A stretch of DNA of 64,000 bases from BRH-c54 sp965284565. GTDB lineage: Bacteria > Bacteroidota > Bacteroidia > Flavobacteriales_E > Vicingaceae. The stretch is from the NCBI GenBank assembly GCA_965284565.1, contig OZ260100.1, forward strand, positions 1,054,001 through 1,118,000, written 5' to 3'. Of the stretch, positions 58,605-64,000 are shown one piece after another. Each line of letters opens with the position of its first letter. The stretch's first letter is position 1. Both the position numbers and the translations under genes were made by a program. The notes under the pieces were generated by a model that was not told the DNA's origin, did not search any database, and worked only from the letters and a program-made list of their open reading frames with translations.

Positions 58605-60488
58605 CTAATTACAATACCTGTTAATTAATAAATAAACACTCCCTAAACCTAATTCTCCTGCTCTACTGAGGTCTTTACAAGCTTGTTCGTGGTTGTTTAG
58701 GATAAGTAAGATTAATCCACGATTTAAATAAGCTTCAGAAAAACTGTTATCTAACTCAATAGCAGTACTAAAATCTTCTATAGCATTAATATATTTTGAC
58801 AACTGAAAGTATAAAATTGCTCGGTTAAAAGCAGCATATTTAAATTCAGGGTTTAACTCAATTGCCTTATTGTAATCTTTAATTATCATATCAATATTAA
58901 TGTTGGTATTTTCTGTTTCGTTAAGCATTTGATGAAACAAATTGGCACGAGCAAAATAAGCCAAGTAGTAATTTTTATCAATAAATAAAGATTTATTAAA
59001 ATCTAAAATGGCTTTTTCGTTTTGTTTTAAAGAGGCATAAATTACTCCTCTCTGAATGTATAGCTCAGCATTGTTGGGAGTTTTATTTATTTTATCATTA
59101 ATAAAATGTAGCTTTTTTTCTTTTTGTTGTGTGTCCAAAACCTCTTCATCATCCATTTTTAAAATAAAATAAGGGGTGTAAGATTTATAGCTTTCATTCC
59201 ACGAATCAATAATTTGCTTGTTTTTATTTTGAGCTAATAAACTAATATAATAAGGAGCTGATAAGGAGATATTTTGGTCGCTATATTTAGTAACATTTTC
59301 GTTGTTGTTATTGCTAAAAGCAGTTAATCTAGCTAAAAATTCTTCTTCAACTTGTTTTAAACTATCCGAAACATTGTTTTTAGTTTTATTGATTAACTGA
59401 GCTGTTTCCATGTCAATTTCTGCTTGTTTAAGGTTACCAGTTTGCCTGTAAATATTACTACGTAATTTGTAGCCATCAACAAAATCGGGGTAAAGAGCTA
59501 TTGCTTGTTCAATATCAGCCAAACTTTCGCTATATTTTTTTAACTGATTTAAAATGGCGGCTCGGTTGTAATATGCTAAAATATTATTCGGACTTAATAA
59601 AATAACTTTATCATAGTCTTTCAATGCATTTTTATAATCTTTTTTATCGGCATATAAAATGGCTCGGTTGTAATAAGCTGTAGCTGATTCAGGAGAAATA
59701 CTAATTACTTTTGATAAACTTTTTAATGCTTCTTCAGATTGTTCGAGTTTTATAAAAATCATGGCTTGCTGAAAATACGCATAAGTATTTTCTGGCTCAA
59801 TTTGTAAAGCAATTTGAATATTTGTTTGTGCAGTATCATAATTTTCTAAATAGTAATAAGCAGTAGCTTTTCGCACATAAGAAGAAGCATTAAGTTTATT
59901 GTTTGCTAATATTAAATCAAAATCGGAAATAGCTTCCCTATATTGTTTATTACCTAATTTTGACATTCCTCTAATAATATAAGTTATTTCTTTTCTTGAT
60001 CCATAATGAATAGCCTTATTACAATCCTCAATGGCTTTTTCATATTGATTTAGATAGCTATAAACCAGAGCTCTATTTAAATAAATATCTGGGTTAACTG
60101 GATTAAGCTCAAGGGCTTTATTAAAATCTTCAAAAGCACCATCATAGTTTTTTAGTCGCTCACGAGCCGAACCTCTAATAATATATAAGTCTGTTTTTAG
60201 AGGGCGTAATTTAATGGCTTCACTAAAATCTGTTTCTGCTCCTAAAATATCGCCAAGTTCAAGTTTGGCAATACCTCTGTAATAATATGGTTCGTAATTA
60301 GGAGGATAATTTTCAATTACATAATTGAATTTTTGAATGGCATTTTCATATTGTTTTTCAGAAAGCTCTAACCTACCTACCAATAGCTTGTTTTGGGTTT
60401 TTAATTGTGAAAAACCAGAAAGTGTATTGAAAAAGAAAAGGAAAAATACCAAACATCTCAAACCATTTGAAAAAATCTTTAACCGCAA
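58605..60488 (-). CDS. Exported tetratricopeptide-repeat protein
   Basis: A protein of about 627 residues (with the start used here) that is almost entirely TPR: about fourteen helix-turn-helix units, e.g. YYYRGIAKLELGDILGAETD, YYNRAILYADKKDYKNALKDYD, YIQRGVIYASLKQNEKAILD. A signal peptide is present (RLKIFSNGL..LVFFLFFFNTLSGFSQ). The frame is open 29 codons upstream to GTG 60575, with no in-frame ATG. I chose TTG 60488 because it gives a basic, normal-looking signal peptide and because a -7 box lies at 60530-60537, inside that extension. TPR proteins mediate protein contacts; the partner is not evident. Confidence 0.78.
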   Translation of the reverse strand: MRLKIFSNGLRCLVFFLFFFNTLSGFSQLKTQNKLLVGRLELSEKQYENAIQKFNYVIENYPPNYEPYYYRGIAKLELGDILGAETDFSEAIKLRPLKTDLYIIRGSARERLKNYDGAFEDFNKALELNPVNPDIYLNRALVYSYLNQYEKAIEDCNKAIHYGSRKEITYIIRGMSKLGNKQYREAISDFDLILANNKLNASSYVRKATAYYYLENYDTAQTNIQIALQIEPENTYAYFQQAMIFIKLEQSEEALKSLSKVISISPESATAYYNRAILYADKKDYKNALKDYDKVILLSPNNILAYYNRAAILNQLKKYSESLADIEQAIALYPDFVDGYKLRSNIYRQTGNLKQAEIDMETAQLINKTKNNVSDSLKQVEEEFLARLTAFSNNNNENVTKYSDQNISLSAPYYISLLAQNKNKQIIDSWNESYKSYTPYFILKMDDEEVLDTQQKEKKLHFINDKINKTPNNAELYIQRGVIYASLKQNEKAILDFNKSLFIDKNYYLAYFARANLFHQMLNETENTNINIDMIIKDYNKAIELNPEFKYAAFNRAILYFQLSKYINAIEDFSTAIELDNSFSEAYLNRGLILLILNNHEQACKDLSRAGELGLGSVYLLINRYCN

Positions 60489-60529
60489 ATTTATATGTAG
60501 AAATTGGTTGATAAGGTGGTGTTTTGAAT

Positions 60530-60537
60530 CAAAGGTA
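60530..60537 (-). promoter_or_regulatory. -7 box inside the possible N-terminal extension of the TPR gene
   Basis: On the minus strand TACCTTTG is an exact -7 consensus. It predicts a start near 60523, downstream of the GTG at 60575, and so argues that this GTG is not the translation start. No -33 box is clear, and a transcript from further upstream is also possible. Confidence 0.4.
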
Positions 60538-60579
60538 CTTAAATTATTTTCATTACTACTTGTGTGCTTTTGCACATGA

Positions 60580-63312
60580 TTATTTCAAGTTATATAAAAA
60601 GATTAGTTTATTATCGCCAACAACTAAGTTAAGTGTATTGTCATTATTAATATCTTCTATCATAAATGGCGTAGATCCACTTAATGGAAAATCACTTTCA
60701 ATTGTTCCAGCATCGTTAATTAAATAAATATTAGAAGCAGTAACTATACCTACTTTTTTGCTTTTATCAGGCAAAGAAAATATTAATGGTTGATGAGTAA
60801 TTGCTTCAGGAACTTCTGTTTTGAATAACTGATTGGCAGCATTATCGCTAACAACAACTTGATTTTTTACAGTAAAAATATGGCTACATGAATTAGCTGT
60901 AGGACTTATATTTGTAGCGCTAAAACTATAAAAATCTGTATTATTTTCTGAGGTAAGTTTTAAGGTTTCTAACTTATCATTAAAAAATAACTTTACTACA
61001 TTTCCTGAAGAATCTGCACAAATCAAATAAGATGATGCTAAATTATTTTCTACTTTTAAAAATACTTCATTGGGTGCAATTGGTAAAGTAGACTTTAATT
61101 GCAAACGATCTTTACCATTTCGTTGAACAACTTTTACCGTTCCGTTTTTGGTCGGTATAACTATATAATCTTTGTTACCAATTATAAAGTGTTTAATAAT
61201 GCCGCTTGGAGAACTTTTAGAAGCGTCATATTCCCAACCTTTTACCAAATCGCCATTAATGTCATAATTATAAACGATGTTGTCACTACAACCAATTAAA
61301 ATACGATAATTCCTGTTTTTATCGTAGTCTAGCGGACTCACAGGAGTCGTGGCTTCAGCTTTAAGTTCAACAGGGAATTTGTTTACATTTTTACCGTTTC
61401 TATCGAGCAAGTAAATTTTACTTTTAGTGGAAAATAGCAGTTGTAATTTATTGTTTTTATAGATATCTATTTGATAAATTTTTCCGACAATACGCTCACT
61501 AAGTTGTTTGGTCCACAAAGTTTTTCCGTTAGTGCTAATAAGGTAAAGTTTATTGCTTTCATCTTGCACTATTACTTCTTTAGTTTGTGTTTGGTGGTTC
61601 AGCACTATTTGAGGGGCAGTAGCTACAGTAGTATCCAATACAACTTCCCACAAAGTTCTTGTGTCTTGTTTGTAAACAGGGTTGTATTTAAAGTAAATGT
61701 TATTATAAAATAACTTATCTTTTTGTGGCGAAACCTGAAAAGCAATTGCCTCAAACTTTCTAATAAATGCTAAATTGCTGTCTATTTCTGGAACATAACC
61801 TTCCTCTACAAATGTTTTATACCAATGTACCGAACGGGCTATGTTGTTATATACAAATATGGAGGCACTGCTAGATAATTGGTCATTAAATGATTGAAAA
61901 TTAGCATCATTTTGAAGTGTTTTTTCTGCCAAATAATTTTTATAAAACTCACTAATGCCTGTTTCCGTTTCTCCAAAAACCAAATAATCATCAATAAACA
62001 AGTAATATGGTTGATTAATGTCTAAAAAAGGTTTTCCAAATAACTGACTAAAATGCAAGTGAAAGTTTAATTGCTGAGGGTTTTGCTCATCTTCTGTAGT
62101 AGTTTGTAAATTTGTTTTTTGTTGAATTGCTTGTAAATTTTCTTTGGCTTTTTCTAAATTATTTACTCGAAAAAGAACAAAACTATTCCCCATTAAATCT
62201 TCATTAAGCGGTTCTGTAATTACAAAAGCTAGTTCATTGGCAACATTAGCAACTAGCTCTGCTTCAATATCAATTCCATGAGCTCCACTTATGGCGTCAA
62301 TATATTTTTCATAATCAAAATAAGTGTTGTTTTGTTTTAACCATGATTTTCTGTTTTTAAAAAACTTTTCGGAATTGCTAAAACTGTAATAATATAAAAG
62401 TGCAGTATTGGCTGGGATAACTTTGGTAAGGTTAATTTTTGGTCCGCCCAAAGTATTGGTTTGATCTGCAAAAAGCGATAAAAACTGATTGCTTTGAGCA
62501 TCTACTGTAGTAAAGCCATTTAACATTATTGAATTAGATTTTAAAGTAATGTCTAACGCGCTCCAAGATGCATAGTTAGTAGCTTTAGATACTTTTTCTT
62601 TATATTGTTGAAGAACAGGTTGAGCTAATAGTTTGGGTAGCCTTTGGTGATTAATAAAAATATTTCCATCGGGAACTTCGCCTGTTGTGTTAAGAATATT
62701 ATTAAAAGCTTGGTCATTTAATAATGATGTTTCACTTTTTAACTGACGAATAACATCTTCAATAAGCAGAGAACTTTGGCTAATAGCAAAAACTGATTTA
62801 TCGAAAGTAAAAAACAATTTTTTATCATTTTTAGTAATGCTGTAAATGTTTTTCCCATCATAATTTCTTGATGAAGGATTTAGACTTAGTTTAGACTTAA
62901 ACAAAGTCAATACATTATTTTCATCAATATTAGGTAGAGTTGAAAAATAAAAAACAAAATCGTAACTGTTGGCTCCAGATAAATGCATAGACATTAACAT
63001 AGATTTTTCTGCCATTACAGCACTTACTTCATTAATAGATAAAACAGAATCTAAAAATTTTGCTTGCTCATTAATAGATTTAAAAGTGTTGGTATTGTTG
63101 GTGAGTTCTTCCCAAATAATATTGGTAGAAGCAATTTTTTTATAAAAAGCGGTGAAATTTTTTTCTTTTAACAGCAGAGCTGCATTTTGCGGAACAGCTA
63201 TAATCGCATTGCTAGTAATGGGTTGTTTAACGTTTTTATAAAAATTATAGCCAATAAAACCAACGGCTCCCAATAACAAAACAAAAATTAAGATTAATAT
63301 TTTTTTTGTCAT
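60580..63312 (-). CDS. DUF3352-like membrane-anchored protein with a C-terminal propeller (910 aa)
   Basis: A 910-residue protein with an N-terminal hydrophobic anchor (about 5-25). The first 550 residues resemble DUF3352 proteins in their strand-rich layout with FFTFDKSVFAISQSS and FVLFRVNNLEKAKENLQ (weak recognition). The C-terminal 350 residues repeat strands of the sort seen in PQQ/quinoprotein-like propellers (KLYLISTNGKTLWTKQL, NIVYNYDINGDLVKGWEYD, GTVKVVQRNGKDRLQ) and end with DINNDNTLNLVVGDNKL, an FG-GAP-like blade. Function is unknown; periplasmic. The next gene downstream on this strand is the TPR protein. Confidence 0.72.
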   Translation of the reverse strand: MTKKILILIFVLLLGAVGFIGYNFYKNVKQPITSNAIIAVPQNAALLLKEKNFTAFYKKIASTNIIWEELTNNTNTFKSINEQAKFLDSVLSINEVSAVMAEKSMLMSMHLSGANSYDFVFYFSTLPNIDENNVLTLFKSKLSLNPSSRNYDGKNIYSITKNDKKLFFTFDKSVFAISQSSLLIEDVIRQLKSETSLLNDQAFNNILNTTGEVPDGNIFINHQRLPKLLAQPVLQQYKEKVSKATNYASWSALDITLKSNSIMLNGFTTVDAQSNQFLSLFADQTNTLGGPKINLTKVIPANTALLYYYSFSNSEKFFKNRKSWLKQNNTYFDYEKYIDAISGAHGIDIEAELVANVANELAFVITEPLNEDLMGNSFVLFRVNNLEKAKENLQAIQQKTNLQTTTEDEQNPQQLNFHLHFSQLFGKPFLDINQPYYLFIDDYLVFGETETGISEFYKNYLAEKTLQNDANFQSFNDQLSSSASIFVYNNIARSVHWYKTFVEEGYVPEIDSNLAFIRKFEAIAFQVSPQKDKLFYNNIYFKYNPVYKQDTRTLWEVVLDTTVATAPQIVLNHQTQTKEVIVQDESNKLYLISTNGKTLWTKQLSERIVGKIYQIDIYKNNKLQLLFSTKSKIYLLDRNGKNVNKFPVELKAEATTPVSPLDYDKNRNYRILIGCSDNIVYNYDINGDLVKGWEYDASKSSPSGIIKHFIIGNKDYIVIPTKNGTVKVVQRNGKDRLQLKSTLPIAPNEVFLKVENNLASSYLICADSSGNVVKLFFNDKLETLKLTSENNTDFYSFSATNISPTANSCSHIFTVKNQVVVSDNAANQLFKTEVPEAITHQPLIFSLPDKSKKVGIVTASNIYLINDAGTIESDFPLSGSTPFMIEDINNDNTLNLVVGDNKLIFLYNLK

Positions 63313-63469
63313 AACTGTATTAAAATCACAAGGTGTATATTAACTGCTAAAATTAAGTAGTTATGTAGCCCCCAATATGCTATTAATGATGAAACAATTA
63401 ACAACCCAACGTTAATACAGTTTTGTTGTTAAAAACAGCTAATTTTAGTCTTATACAAAGAAATTGCCT

Positions 63470-63477
63470 TAGTTTTG
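63470..63477 (+). promoter_or_regulatory. -7 box for the serine hydrolase gene
   Basis: TAGTTTTG is an exact TAnnTTTG match 15 bases before the ATG at 63493. No clear -33 box is present at the usual spacing. Confidence 0.45.
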
Positions 63478-63492
63478 TAACAAAATTTGATT

Positions 63493-64000
63493 ATGCGTTG
63501 GTTAAAAAGAATTTTAGGTGGTTTAGTAATGCTTATTGCACTTGCTTCTTTGTTAGCTATTATTACAGGAAATCAACACTTATTTAAAGCTGTTTCCACC
63601 ACCTATTTTGTTGGAAAATCTGGTCCAAGCATAGATGAACACCATATTTTTGAAAACAGAAAAATTGAAGCAGGAGCTTATACCCCATGGTTAATCAGCA
63701 AAGATTTTAATAAGAAAACAGATGAAAATCTCCTCAAAGAAATAGAAAAATATGACCCCGTTGCATTTTTAGTAGTAAAAGATAGTGAGTTAGTTTATGA
63801 GAAATATTGGAAAGGATACGACCAAAATTCACTAACCAACTCTTTTTCTGTTGCTAAAACATTTGTTGCACTATTGATAGGAATTGCTATAGATGAAGGA
63901 AAAATAAAAAGCATAAACGACCCTGTTTCTGATTATTTACCAGAATATAAAAATCATCCTGAACTTACAATTAAACACTTACTCAATATGAGTTCGGGAA
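63493..64000 (+). CDS. Class C beta-lactamase-like serine hydrolase, N-terminal part (cut by window edge)
   Basis: The first 169 codons of a membrane-anchored serine hydrolase of the beta-lactamase class C/esterase family. A hydrophobic anchor (about residues 7-26) precedes a periplasmic domain. The active-site motif SxxK is read as SFSVAKTF with the catalytic Ser in SVAK (about residue 120). The next conserved landmarks (SGLP-like NMSSG and the later YxN) begin at the window edge or lie beyond it. Whether it is a beta-lactamase, peptidase or esterase cannot be told from this part. Confidence 0.85.
   Translation, partial: MRWLKRILGGLVMLIALASLLAIITGNQHLFKAVSTTYFVGKSGPSIDEHHIFENRKIEAGAYTPWLISKDFNKKTDENLLKEIEKYDPVAFLVVKDSELVYEKYWKGYDQNSLTNSFSVAKTFVALLIGIAIDEGKIKSINDPVSDYLPEYKNHPELTIKHLLNMSSG

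Noticed and set aside
1..64000. Mobile elements, phage or integrated islands
   Set aside because: No transposase, integrase, terminal inverted repeats or tRNA-associated junction is seen; gene content and composition look like core chromosome throughout.

Overview
The window is chromosomal DNA from a low-GC member of the Bacteroidota, most likely a flavobacterium-like lineage. The evidence is threefold. Three exported proteins carry the C-terminal type A sorting domain of the type IX secretion system. Many starts lack a Shine-Dalgarno sequence and sit instead behind the Bacteroidota -7 box TAnnTTTG, in a few cases with a TTG-type -33 box. The gene content (DUF5723 barrel, TPR/SpoIIE phosphatases, LolA, PD40/TPR exported proteins, TonB receptor with carboxypeptidase-like N-terminus) is typical of the phylum. 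There is no phage, insertion sequence, CRISPR array, rRNA or tRNA that I can see. The exact genus cannot be read from the sequence.

Layout. Positions 1-3250 (minus) hold the start of a RelA/SpoT enzyme, a PcaF-type thiolase and an acyl-CoA carboxylase beta subunit. 3361-6011 (plus) hold a DUF389 membrane protein, a MarC protein and RNase HI. 6065-11638 (minus) hold LolA, FtsK and two exported proteins of unknown function. 11838-14702 (plus) encode an arginase-family enzyme and ArgS. 14723-16919 (minus) encode PurA and an overlapping Fur/STAS pair. 17047-19680 carry a VOC protein, an M23 peptidase and a DUF3108 protein. 19850-20013 looks like a small RNA gene with its own promoter and terminator. 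20247-23552 (plus) encode a methyltransferase and polyphosphate kinase.

23549-30068 (minus) is a compact run: DEAD-box helicase, methionine/glutamine-type aminotransferase, a 986-residue PD40/TPR exported protein, an omega-amidase and a small protein. The aminotransferase and omega-amidase are the two steps of the glutaminase II route, separated by the exported protein. 30467-40677 mixes a second MarC protein, a LamG type IX cargo protein with four 53-residue repeats, two SpoIIE-type phosphatases, RsmA, a secreted vWA protein, RlmB and an SDR. 40724-50156 (plus) is a long, tightly packed envelope cluster: two type IX cargo proteins, a lipoprotein, a DUF5723-like barrel, a phosphoethanolamine transferase-like enzyme and an abutting GDPD-like protein. 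FkbM methyltransferase follows under its own promoter.

51090-64000 contains an exported WD40-caspase protein, a TonB-dependent receptor, an AI-2E transporter, an SCO protein, a long TPR protein, a DUF3352-like protein with a C-terminal propeller, and the start of a class C beta-lactamase-like serine hydrolase. Most of the window is housekeeping plus cell-envelope functions. The items most worth a second look are the unassigned small RNA, the apparently circularly permuted PD40 protein, the phosphoethanolamine transferase/GDPD pair, and the exported caspase. I did not find a clear defence or mobile system.
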